Assembly (NCBI GenBank): GCA_903813345.2
Contig: CAIIXF020000011.1
Span: forward strand, 25,910,166-25,970,165
From: Owenia fusiformis
Lineage: Eukaryota; Annelida; Polychaeta; Sabellida; Oweniidae
DNA length: 60,000 nucleotides
Direction of reading: 5' to 3'
Part shown: one piece after another, positions 49,601 to 55,185 of the stretch
Layout of the letters: each line of letters opens with the position of its first letter
Numbering within the stretch: the stretch's first letter is position 1
Program-made: the position numbers and the translations under genes
The notes under the pieces: generated by a model
What the model was told of the DNA's origin: nothing
Seen by the model: only the letters and a program-made list of their open reading frames with translations
Database searches by the model: none

Positions 49601-52007
49601 TATATGTAAATATGTTTTGATTTTGAAAATAATAATAATAAAAAATAAAAATAAATAAAAAAATAAAAAATCTTTTTTATTATAGTGATCAAAACAGGAA
49701 GTTCAGGGTTGATCTGCTATCGGTTCATCACAAAAGATTTCCAGTGGATTTGGCTCCAAACAAGCGCTAAAGTGATATATAAGAACAGCAAGCCAGAATT
49801 TGTGCTCTGTACACACAGACATCTAACGTAAGTTTAAATAATGATGTCCCATAAAATATGCTTGGAACATCCATGTAAAAATCAACAAATTCACAACTGA
49901 ATATAAAAAAATAAGAAAATACAATTGTGTACAAACTGGAGAAGCACACTGTCCCTGATTAAGTTCTACTAAAACTACTCACACATGTATGTATTGCAAG
50001 CTGCTCTATATCTATATAAATTGGTGTTTTATATATTATATCCTAGTAAAATGTACCTGAATCAATGAATGTGTATGTGTTTACAGTGAAGATGAAGGAA
50101 TGGATCTCATAGGAAAGCGCGGGAATGAATTCAAGCTCCCCTACCCCCTGCTAGACATGGACACAAGTGGCTTTGGGATGGACAGTGACAATGAAGAGTA
50201 TAGTAAAAAGGCACCAAAACCCGCTAAGAAACCGAAAAACCAACTACGTGATTATCTTCAAACTGGTCGTAAACGGAAGAGCCCATATCGTGAAGTAAAT
50301 GGGAGCATTGCTGCATATGGCTCCACCTATCCTGGATACCCTGGCTCAGAAGTTAAAGCAGAAGTCATGTACCCCTATGCCACTCCAAATAATAACATTG
50401 GGATAGACTCTGCTGATTTCTACCGTGGGTATACTACATTCCCGCCAACGTTATATCCAACTGCCGCCACTGACCCATACCGACTTGAAGGAGAAAAACA
50501 GCATTATGCCAATAGCTACTATTCTTCGTATCCCAGCAGTCTTCAATATCCAACCAATGGCTATTCAGACGTGAATGTAATGGCCGCAAAATATAGCTAC
50601 GATATGTCCAAATATGGATATGATGTAACAGGGTATGGGTTAGATCTAGCTAAGCGTGGTTCAGCTTATGATGATGATATATCAAAATATGACTCTGAAT
50701 ATCGTAAATATAGTCAAGATTATGCGACAAGCGAAAAGTTAACACACAGGGTAAATGGATCATATGATTCACTCAAGTCAACAGCATATGACTCGCTAAA
50801 GGCAAACAGTTATGACACATTGAAGGGCTCAAGTTATGACACTTTGAAGGGCTCAAATTACGATAGCTTAAAAAACTCTACATATGACACTTTGAAAGGA
50901 GGTTCCATATATCCAAGTAGTTCCGCATATTTGAACAGTTCAGACAGATTACAAGGGGTCCAAATCCCAACAGCAAGTATCTATCGAACTGAAGCCAGTA
51001 TCGTTGAAAAATTCCATTCAGACATAGACTCTAAGATTATGCCCATTGCCAGCGAGGCTGGAGGTGTAGAAGAGATTACTAAAACATCAGTGCCGCATGG
51101 GCAAACATCCGTCATCAGGAGTGCCAGTGAATATTATAAAAACAGTGTCACAAACAATAACAATACAATTCTGCCGTCCTATGCCCAAACCGCCATTGTG
51201 GAGACCCCTTCAACACAGTGTAATGGATCCACTTGGACATCCTGTAGTAAAATGTCAGCTTATAACAGTATGAGTTCCAGCCCACATCAAAACACAAACA
51301 CACCCTCTCCTGTGCATATAACAGGGAGTGAGGCTCATAAAATGAACAGTCCTAACAAGGAGAATAATGGAGTAATTGCATTGAATTCGGCAGTTACAAA
51401 TAACAGCTCCAGCCCCTCTTCAGCCACAACTGCCACCTCAGTCATCCAACAAACCAGCAGGTAATTCACGCAAAATAATTCAGATATTTCTTGATCTAAT
51501 AAGGTTTCATTTTGGGCCATGACATCAATGTTTTTTAGGAAAATATTTTTCTTAGGAAAATAAAAATCATTGCTGATTCCACCTCCTTTAGTCAATCCTA
51601 AAAAATAAAATGCTTAATTAAGAATTTATCACATTTTCAGGTTGCATCAAAAACAGTCACTAGGTGGCATTGCAGTGCCTGTTGTTAAGACACCTATGAG
51701 TCTCCATGGCAACCTACACTTGACAGCACAACACACCCCAGAATCCATCAGTTGGCAGGCAGCTGCAGACACATATAAGGTAAGAATAAATAATCAAAAA
51801 ATACAAGTTGTACATTTTCACAATGCCTTAAATTTTGTAATTACTTTCTGATCTGCCATATCCTGTCAAGTAATTTGTTTTATTTATAATTTGTTTTTAA
51901 TATTATTTCAGAATTCTATTATGAAGGCTGGTGAACGTGGACACGGCATAGACTCCAACCCTTTATTGTCTTTCTCAGAGATGACACATACACTCTTGAC
52001 TGGTTGA
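10473..52007 (+). CDS. Aryl hydrocarbon receptor (spineless orthologue), exons 2-12
   Basis: A bHLH-PAS transcription factor that in animals pairs with ARNT in the nucleus and binds GCGTG-containing sites. Vertebrate AHR is activated by aromatic ligands; the fly orthologue works in development without such ligands. Exons: 10473-10660, 37521-37618, 41245-41334, 46859-46994, 47942-48015, 48347-48540, 48928-49034, 49686-49827, 50087-51460, 51641-51779, 51912-52007. All junctions are GT/AG and all phases agree. The visible part gives 878 residues, counted from the first full codon of exon 2, plus a missing N-terminus; vertebrate AHRs are about 800-850. Order: bHLH (about 10-62), PAS-A (about 95-200), PAS-B (about 245-342), then a 535-residue tail with basic clusters and a YDxL repeat instead of the vertebrate Gln-rich domain. 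The identification is secure. The first exon and the promoter are not seen. Confidence 0.97.
10661..11826. other. AHR intron 2, first part
   Basis: Starts with GTAAGAAC. No exon seen. The 24-bp string at about 10979-11006 (TTAATTTGATCT, then GAAAGACCCC) recurs inverted at 14376-14400 inside the duplicated unit. Confidence 0.7.
13275..13327 (-). other. Exon-like segment E in copy 1 (possible last exon of nested gene)
   Basis: Minus strand: acceptor ACCTTCAG at 13328-13330, then 2 bases completing a codon, 16 codons ([16 protein letters not shown]) and TAA. The entry phase (1) matches the other minus-strand candidates. It has no homology support and could be chance. The duplicate lies at 18990-19042. 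Confidence 0.2.
13454..13552 (-). other. Exon-like segment D in copy 1
   Basis: Minus strand, 99 nt, phase 1 to phase 1. It has a good acceptor (TTTTCCTTATTAG) and a weak donor (CTCAG|GTCAAT). It encodes [17 protein letters not shown] and YYAFCSDQ; the WNDAT string is faintly like C-type lectin ends but lacks the right cysteines. It is duplicated at 19169-19267. Treat as a hypothesis. Confidence 0.22.
18990..19042 (-). other. Exon-like segment E in copy 2
   Basis: Identical to 13275-13327, displaced by 5,715 bp. If the nested gene is real, this nearer copy would be the functional one. Confidence 0.2.
19169..19267 (-). other. Exon-like segment D in copy 2
   Basis: Identical to 13454-13552. 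It would follow the candidate exon at 23443-23508 in a minus-strand transcript, in matching phase. Confidence 0.22.
23257..23442. other. Unique DNA between duplication and candidate exon C
   Basis: AT-rich single-copy sequence. I see no gene or repeat. It separates the end of the tandem duplication from the minus-strand donor at 23441-23442. Confidence 0.6.
23443..23508 (-). CDS. Candidate exon C of a nested minus-strand gene
   Basis: Minus strand, 66 nt, phase 1 to phase 1, with strong sites on both sides: acceptor ATTTTTCAG and donor AATG|GTAAGA. It encodes [20 protein letters not shown] followed by IN. The pattern IG..FxG..IxLDDVxxY resembles the last strands of LamG-like jelly-roll domains (Laminin_G_3 type), which end in IDDVRIY. 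Joined to 24564-24668 the frame reads through with FQI before GTFSG, as expected for that fold. Phase-1 symmetric exons are common in extracellular modular proteins. No homologue is named; the gene start and end are not secure. Confidence 0.42.
23823..23897 (+). other. Possible extra AHR exon, 75 nt, in frame
   Basis: Plus strand: acceptor TATGCTCTGCAG, strong donor CGGG|GTAAGA, no stop in the required frame, 75 nt, phase 1 to phase 1. It could therefore sit between AHR exons 2 and 3 (phase 1 junction) and add 25 residues including [20 protein letters not shown] between the bHLH and PAS-A. It is locally GC-rich against AT-rich intron. AHR without it already has the usual linker length. A competing minus-strand reading overlaps it (23831-23911), so only one of the two, or neither, is likely real. 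Confidence 0.33.
23831..23911 (-). other. Competing minus-strand exon-like segment B
   Basis: Minus strand, 81 nt, phase 1 to 1, acceptor GCTCATTCAG, weak donor GATG|GTTGTT. It encodes [18 protein letters not shown] and so on. If included it would interrupt the good join between 24564-24668 and 23443-23508, so I favour leaving it out. Confidence 0.15.
24564..24668 (-). CDS. Candidate exon A of a nested minus-strand gene
   Basis: Minus strand, 105 nt, phase 1 to 1; acceptor TTTAACTCTCCAG, donor ATTG|GTAAAC. It encodes [20 protein letters not shown] and [13 protein letters not shown]. Together with 23443-23508 it could form the C-terminal half of a secreted jelly-roll domain. The opposite strand is also partly open, as often happens in GC-richer islands, so protein-likeness alone is not proof. 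The upstream exon was not found. The weak candidate at about 24750-24830 has the wrong phase. Confidence 0.38.
24669..27850. other. AHR intron 2, middle part
   Basis: AT-rich, with several small open frames on both strands (for example 25399-25608 plus), none recognisable or flanked by matching splice sites. No repeat array until the minisatellite. Confidence 0.6.
27851..28950 (+). repeat. Minisatellite: 22 units of exactly 50 bp
   Basis: The unit begins CACTTTATGGCTGTTTTGC, continues TTTGAGTGCAATACCCCATT and ends CTGATACCCAT. Twenty-two units run without any insertion or deletion; only scattered point changes occur. Variants cluster: ATGCCCC is in units 2, 6 and 7, TTCGAGTG in units 16, 21 and 22. 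It lies inside AHR intron 2. It has no spacers, so it is not a CRISPR array. Confidence 0.98.
30955..31090 (-). repeat. Interspersed repeat family 1, copy (minus)
   Basis: The minus-strand core at about 30977-31000 reads TTCAAATTTTAGTGAGAAAT, close to the core of the copies at 42328 and 53608. Confidence 0.55.
32726..32746 (+). other. Perfect 6-bp stem-loop, possibly tRNA/SINE-derived
   Basis: GCTCGG, an 8- to 9-base loop GTGGTATGA-C, then CCGAGC, followed by GTCTGA. This resembles the D-arm of a tRNA-derived SINE head (GGTGGTATGACCCGAGCGTC). The following GGTTGATCTA is only a poor B-box. Not a complete tRNA gene. Confidence 0.3.
33712..33900 (+). repeat. Interspersed repeat family 1, copy (plus)
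   Basis: Head GGCATGTTTTAAAACATGAAAT, shared with 42210, then AATATGCAAAAAAATCAG, the AATTTTACAGAGAAAT core (about 33829-33855), and AAAGCAGACG downstream. Confidence 0.65.
35700..35895 (+). repeat. Interspersed repeat family 1, copy (plus)
   Basis: AATTGTATAGAAATGCAAG, AAAATCAAACTCTTCATTCA, AATTTAAGAGAGAAATTA and GAGCAGACGGATATTG occur in the same order and spacing as at 53525-53680. Confidence 0.7.
37521..37618 (+). CDS. AHR exon 3: bHLH to PAS-A linker
   Basis: Acceptor TTGCTTTCAG, donor CAG|GTAAGA; phase 1 in, phase 0 out. It encodes 32 full codons containing [15 protein letters not shown] and ending DTVLQ, which runs straight into ALNGF of PAS-A. Linker length matches that of vertebrate AHR without any extra exon between it and exon 2. 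Confidence 0.93.
38040..38160 (+). repeat. Interspersed repeat family 1, copy (plus)
   Basis: AAATTGTAACGAAATGCAAA, then CAGACACTTCATTCAATTTT and TAGTCTAAAACTTTGAGG: same order as other copies but more diverged in the core. Confidence 0.5.
39470..39610 (+). repeat. Weak copy of repeat family 1
   Basis: AAACATGAAATCGAGAG, AAATAAACAGAAATTAGGAG and ATAAATGCAAGAATATGTG match the family head and middle; the core is degraded. Confidence 0.35.
41245..41334 (+). CDS. AHR exon 4: start of PAS-A
   Basis: Thirty codons, phase 0 to 0, with donor [26 protein letters not shown] and EQYLGFHQ match the first PAS-A strands and helix of AHR and spineless. Confidence 0.96.
41880..42110 (-). repeat. Interspersed repeat family 1, copy (minus)
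   Basis: On the minus strand: AAAGAGTGGAATCAGCAAG, AAATAAAGTAAACAGGCATG, then TTTATTCAAATTTTAGAGAG, AAATG and GAAGCAGACGGATATTG. It is one of the fullest copies and shares its head with the one at 53525. Confidence 0.7.
42200..42370 (+). repeat. Interspersed repeat family 1, copy (plus)
   Basis: GGCATGTTTTGAAACATGAA, AAAGAGTGAAATAAGCAAGG, then AAATGCCCAAAAGTCAGGCG and GATTTTAGAGAGAAATTGAG. It faces the copy at 41880-42110 in inverted orientation, about 90 bp away. Confidence 0.7.
46859..46994 (+). CDS. AHR exon 5: PAS-A, SDILHQS segment
   Basis: Phase 0 in, phase 1 out at CCAG|GTGAGA. It encodes [20 protein letters not shown], the PAS-A helical segment that in vertebrates reads as a very similar VIHQSVYELIHTEDR string, followed by a Gln-rich stretch of about 15 residues in the variable PAS-A loop. 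Confidence 0.96.
46995..47941. other. AHR intron 5
   Basis: 0.95 kb, from GTGAGA to the acceptor TATATTTTCAG. I see nothing else in it. Confidence 0.7.
47942..48015 (+). CDS. AHR exon 6: PAS-A, RCLLDN segment
   Basis: A short exon, phase 1 to 0, with donor ATC|GTAAGT. It encodes [17 protein letters not shown], one of the most conserved AHR PAS-A strings. Confidence 0.96.
48016..48346. other. AHR intron 6
   Basis: 331 bp, from GTAAGT to TTCTTTATAG. Nothing else seen. Confidence 0.8.
48347..48540 (+). CDS. AHR exon 7: end of PAS-A, start of PAS-B
   Basis: Phase 0 in, phase 2 out. It contains [10 protein letters not shown] and [14 protein letters not shown], the PAS-A end and inter-PAS strand, then [12 protein letters not shown], the first PAS-B strand. 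Thr and His of TKH, pocket positions in mammalian AHR (289 and 291 in human numbering, from memory), are kept; the Phe at 295 is Leu here. Confidence 0.96.
48771..48918 (+). repeat. Perfect 74-bp tandem duplication at the exon 8 acceptor
   Basis: The unit from 48771-48844 is repeated without change at 48845-48918, with 2 bp (AT) of overlap at the ends. Each copy contains TACTAAAC, a good branch-point match, and CTGTTCCCTAT. Only the second is followed by TTCACAG, the real acceptor. It also contains short ATACA repeats. Confidence 0.97.
48928..49034 (+). CDS. AHR exon 8: PAS-B core
   Basis: Phase 2 in, phase 1 out at AAC|GTAAGT. It encodes [19 protein letters not shown] and [16 protein letters not shown]. 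It is one residue shorter than the vertebrate loop between the Leu of ELS and Gly-Tyr. Its acceptor lies at the end of a 74-bp perfect tandem duplication. Confidence 0.96.
49101..49150 (+). repeat. 20-bp tandem repeat, 2.5 units
   Basis: CTATGACAACATTGTGGCTA is repeated with one C/T change and then half a unit. Confidence 0.85.
49629..49672 (+). repeat. AATAAA-type simple repeat
   Basis: AATAATAATAATAAAAAAT and similar A/T runs immediately before the exon 9 pyrimidine tract. Confidence 0.85.
49686..49827 (+). CDS. AHR exon 9: end of PAS-B
   Basis: Phase 1 in, phase 2 out. It encodes [34 protein letters not shown] and CTHRHLT, ending the PAS-B fold. An A/T-rich microsatellite (about 49629-49672) sits just before its pyrimidine tract. 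Confidence 0.96.
50087..51460 (+). CDS. AHR exon 10: large C-terminal exon
   Basis: At 1,374 nt this is the largest exon, phase 2 to phase 2. It starts with the conserved [12 protein letters not shown] after PAS-B. Two basic clusters follow ([11 protein letters not shown] and GRKRKSP, 50205-50279), which look like nuclear localisation signals additional to the bHLH one. Next come a Tyr/Ser-rich region of about 200 residues, six tandem YDxLK octapeptides (50760-50903) and an Asn/Ser/Thr-rich tail. This is the expected transactivation region but has no Gln-rich block. The ATG at 50100 is internal, not a start: the frame continues from the acceptor at 50086. Confidence 0.96.
50760..50903 (+). 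repeat. Coding repeat: six 24-bp units, YDxLK octapeptides
   Basis: Six in-frame units encode variants of SYDTLKGS: the Tyr, Asp, Leu and Lys are invariant, the fourth is Ser or Thr, the flanks vary among Ser, Ala, Asn, Thr and Gly. Nucleotide divergence between units is moderate while Y-D-(S/T)-L-K is kept, which suggests selection on the peptide. It lies in the AHR C-terminal region. Confidence 0.97.
51641..51779 (+). CDS. AHR exon 11
   Basis: Phase 2 in, phase 0 out at AAG|GTAAGA. It encodes 46 full codons including [15 protein letters not shown] and [12 protein letters not shown] recognise no motif, but the frame and both splice sites are clean. Confidence 0.9.
51912..52007 (+). CDS. AHR last coding exon and stop
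   Basis: Phase 0, 31 codons plus TGA at 52005-52007. The protein ends with [15 protein letters not shown], a short hydrophobic and acidic motif that could be part of the activation domain (inference). Confidence 0.92.
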   Translation, partial: NSIMKAGERGHGIDSNPLLSFSEMTHTLLTG

Positions 52008-52706
52008 TCAATCCTACCGCCATCTCGAATATCATTGTAATAACATATGTGGAGGAATGATTCCGAGAGGATTCAGAAAGTTGGCAATTGAACCAGTCTG
52101 TCATTTTGTACTTAACTGCCATAATGAAAAATGAACAATGATTTAATTTGCCATCTTGAACAAACATTACATATGAACAAAACCTTAAAACAAAACAGGA
52201 AAATCACAAATGAATAATGGCGTTCTAAACTGAAGGGCTATATATTTTGTTCTGCAATTGAAGTACCATATTTTATTCAGTATATGAACATTAACTCTTG
52301 GCAGCCTGGATTTTCACACAAGTTTGGAATTATCTCATCCTCGGGCTGTTGAGAGTTAAAAAGATGCGGATACTTCCTACACAAGGGCACATTCCAGAAA
52401 AGTCAGAATCTCCATAACACTAACTATTCCAAATATTTTTGAAATGACAATACTGTATTATACCATTTTGTATTTAAAATATGTTAACGAATCATTCCTT
52501 GTAGAAAATATGGCTTCAAATTCAGTGTGCAATATCTTATTTACAGTGATTTATAGATAACCAGCATCGTCAAACTCGAATCCGATTTTTGTGACTTGAA
52601 GAAGTCATTTATCTTTTACAATTGCATACGCTAGAGATATTAAACAGTGTCATTCCAATGGGTTTTGTACATTACTTTTTAACATTAACTCAACGTGTAA
52701 GTCGTC

Positions 52707-52712
52707 AATAAA
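52707..52712 (+). promoter_or_regulatory. Candidate proximal AHR polyadenylation signal
   Basis: AATAAA 700 bp after the AHR stop, in GTCAATAAAATG. It would give a short 3' UTR. Confidence 0.35.
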
Positions 52713-53524
52713 ATGTTACTTTTAGAGGTTAACAAACATTCTAAGCAATTTTATATATTAATGTTTCCTACCATATTATGTATTTATTGTGGGAAGATTC
52801 CCGCTTTAATATTAGTGTCACATGCAGAGGCTTGCCATAAGTTTAAATACAATATGTCTACAATGGTGACTTATACCAGTAATAGATATTCACATAATTT
52901 TAGTTATTGACATTCATGTATACATTTGATTGTACAGATACATTATAGTATTTAAAGTAGGTGTAACATTAGAAGAGATGTATTTTCTTTTAGTTAGTTT
53001 TACCTATTTACAAGTCTTGAAGCAAATTATTCTTTTGCCGAAAGAGTAAAAAAGCAATTAGGGTACGTGAGCTTGTTTTATATAACAAAATGTAGTTTAA
53101 ATTATTTTACAGTGTACATGTATAGCAATTTATTTTATTCAAATGACAATCATTTATTTCTGTTTACTTGAGCAGTTCATTTTGTGTTGCCGCATTGCTT
53201 ATTTTTACACAAGCATTTAGTAAAAATTCACAAATTCATAAATGCACAATGAAATTCAATTGACACACAGTGACCATATTGTACATTCCTACCAAATACA
53301 GTTTGGAAATAATATGAAATTCATGTCCCTGATTTCAACACATATATGACTCATTCAACACTTGAAGAAAACCATGTATAGGAATATTGGCTTATGATAT
53401 GGTAATATGCCTAAAGGAAGATAAATATAGAAATAAGAGAGGTATCTGTCTACATATGGGGCACTATTAGAAAGTAAGAAACTAGTAGATAAATCAAAAT
53501 TGAATGTGCAAAATAAGTGGGAAA

Positions 53525-53680
53525 AGAGTGGAATTAACAAGGAATAAAATAAACAGACATGGAATGAATATTCTAAATTGTATAATTATGCAAGAAAATC
53601 AAACACTTTATTCAAATTTTAGAGAGAAATTGAATGATATTTGTATGTATGGAAAGAACTTAAAAGCAGACGTACATTTA
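53525..53680 (+). repeat. Interspersed repeat family 1, copy (plus)
   Basis: Full-looking copy: AAAGAGTGGAATTAACAAGG, AATAAAATAAACAGACATGG, AATTGTATAATTATGCAAG, TTATTCAAATTTTAGAGAG, AAATTGAATG and AAAGCAGACG. It lies in the possible long AHR 3' UTR. Confidence 0.75.
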
Positions 53681-53805
53681 TAATGAAGGAACTGAGTGCA
53701 ATATTGTAGAGATTAAAAGAAAGATCAATGTGATAATTAAAACAATCACATAAAAATGTATGGAAAAATAACTGATACAAGTATGTGAAGTGAAGCACAA
53801 TGAAC

Positions 53806-53890
53806 CTCTATAATTGGAACACCTCCCGAGTGGAACACTTTTAGAGGTACCAATGGTGTTCAAATTAGACAGGTTTTATGGTATAAGATC
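53806..53890 (+). repeat. Interspersed repeat family 2 (TGGAACAC type), copy
   Basis: CCTCTATAATTGGAACACC, TCCCGAGTGGAACACTTTTA, GTACCAATGGTGTTCAAATT and AGACAGGTTTTATGGTATAA. The same order of pieces recurs at 55283, 55408 and 57405. Confidence 0.7.
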
Positions 53891-54224
53891 AACTCTTCCC
53901 CCATTTTTAAACATGAACAGTCACACATTTACTGGCAGAATGTTCATCTTAGCTAAGTTTGAAAATGATGCATCTGAAGAGGATTGGCGAGTTTAAATTT
54001 CAGAGTACAGTAAAGTAGGAAAAGAGTTTTTGAATATAAGCTAAATAAGATGTAAATCAGACATTTTGGAATTTTAAATCATATATAAAAGTATATATGC
54101 TTAATATTAGAATTATCTGTATATTTGGACTGTATACAAATAGTGTACATAGCTAGGGAGAGATCTATATATGTATATCTTGTCACTAATGTTAACTATA
54201 TATGTAATATGTTACTAGAGATTA

Positions 54225-54230
54225 AATAAA
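54225..54230 (+). promoter_or_regulatory. Candidate distal AHR polyadenylation signal
   Basis: AATAAA in GATTAAATAAAAAAATC, 2.2 kb after the stop. Confidence 0.4.
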
Positions 54231-54665
54231 AAAATCAGTTCATACAACGTCATTTTGGACTTTTTGAAATTATTCATACCAGGAAGAGAATGATTTAATT
54301 CAAAACACAAATTCTTTCAAAACCATGCAGTTTTTCACCATTTTGAGCACTTTTCAAGTGATTTTGGGCAAAAATAGTCTAAATTAAAGACTACCCCCCC
54401 CCCTTTGCAATATTTACAGGCCTAAAGAGAATGTCAAGTATGGCTAATCTTGTACACATTCCCTCCATTTTTAAAATCTCTTATGAACTCAAAATGGCCA
54501 ATAGTTTCACACAATAATATCATTTATTTTGAAGTACATTTATGTTCTATACAAAATATACAAATATTTCACAATTAATATCATGAAATAAGACTTCCCG
54601 TACAACTAAAATATTGTTCAAAAGATGGAGACAACATTCAATGTCCATGATACGTGCTGCCATCT

Positions 54666-54671
54666 TTTATT
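54666..54671 (-). promoter_or_regulatory. Candidate distal CEP43 polyadenylation signal
   Basis: AATAAA on the minus strand, about 440 bp after the stop; it lies in the second duplicated unit counted along the transcript. Confidence 0.4.
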
Positions 54672-54801
54672 CATACAATAAATAATTTTAACAAATTCAT
54701 GATATTAGCAGCTAGATCTTCCAAATAGAATGTCCTGAAAATACTTAACTACTATTGTTCAAAAATGGAGACACCAATGTCTATAATGTGTGCTGCCATC
54801 T

Positions 54802-54807
54802 TTTATT
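54802..54807 (-). promoter_or_regulatory. Candidate proximal CEP43 polyadenylation signal
   Basis: AATAAA on the minus strand about 300 bp after the CEP43 stop, in the first duplicated unit along the transcript. Confidence 0.45.
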
Positions 54808-55107
54808 CATATAATGAATAATTTTAACAAATTCATGATATTGGCAGTTAGATCTTCTAAATGTCCTGGAAAATTCTTAACTATTGAAGCAAAAATTGGT
54901 TACCCCAAATTGATGGCTCGAAGCATTTCCAACAATGTGACTTGGCATTATGTCATCACTTCAAAGTATCTTGCAATCTCAAGGTGTCACCACATGGACA
55001 TTTTCATGAGATCTAAAACATTGTGCTACAGTCTCGATGTGTCTACTTGGTGTGTCATCACATTGGAAAATGTGAGCATTGTGTCATCGCATCAAAGTGT
55101 CAGTTCT

Positions 55108-55185
55108 TTATGTTTTGATTTCCTCCATGTAATCGAACCCTATGCTAGCCTGAGATATTGTTCTGTCAGTGGTTAAATCATCAAA
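55108..55185 (-). CDS. CEP43 last exon
   Basis: Phase 0; acceptor TTCCTTTTCAG, 25 codons with FDDLTTDRTISQASIGFDY and MEEIKT, stop TAA at 55108-55110. Confidence 0.92.
   Translation of the reverse strand, partial: FDDLTTDRTISQASIGFDYMEEIKT

Larger units (their letters stand above)
49035..49685. other. AHR intron 8
   Basis: 651 bp. It begins with GTAAGT, includes a 20-bp tandem repeat (49101-49150) and an (A/T)-rich microsatellite at 49629-49672, and ends at TTTTTATTATAG. Confidence 0.75.
54605..54880. repeat. 136-bp imperfect tandem duplication with polyA signal
   Basis: CTGCCATCTTTTATTCATA recurs 136 bp downstream (54657 and 54793), with AATAATTTTAACAAATTCAT and GATATT-GCAG-TAGATCTTC following in both. 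Each unit carries TTTATT, i.e. AATAAA on the minus strand, placing two polyadenylation signals behind CEP43. Confidence 0.9.
52008..55107. other. Convergent intergenic region and 3' UTRs of AHR and CEP43
   Basis: It separates the AHR stop (52005-52007) from the CEP43 stop (55108-55110). It contains two plausible AHR polyadenylation signals, two for CEP43, one family 1 repeat, one family 2 repeat, a 10-C run at 54394-54403 and a 136-bp tandem duplication. The small open frames, including 54790-55176 plus, look like chance or antisense of the CEP43 3' end. Confidence 0.7.

Noticed and set aside
50100-51464. 454-codon open frame starting with ATG as an intronless gene
   Set aside because: It is the main body of AHR exon 10. 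The frame continues upstream into TEDEG from the acceptor at 50086 and the real exon ends at the donor 51461; the last codon and stop of the open frame are intronic.
54790-55176. 128-codon plus-strand frame
   Set aside because: Lies over the CEP43 last exon and 3' UTR on the opposite strand and in the 136-bp repeat; explained by those.
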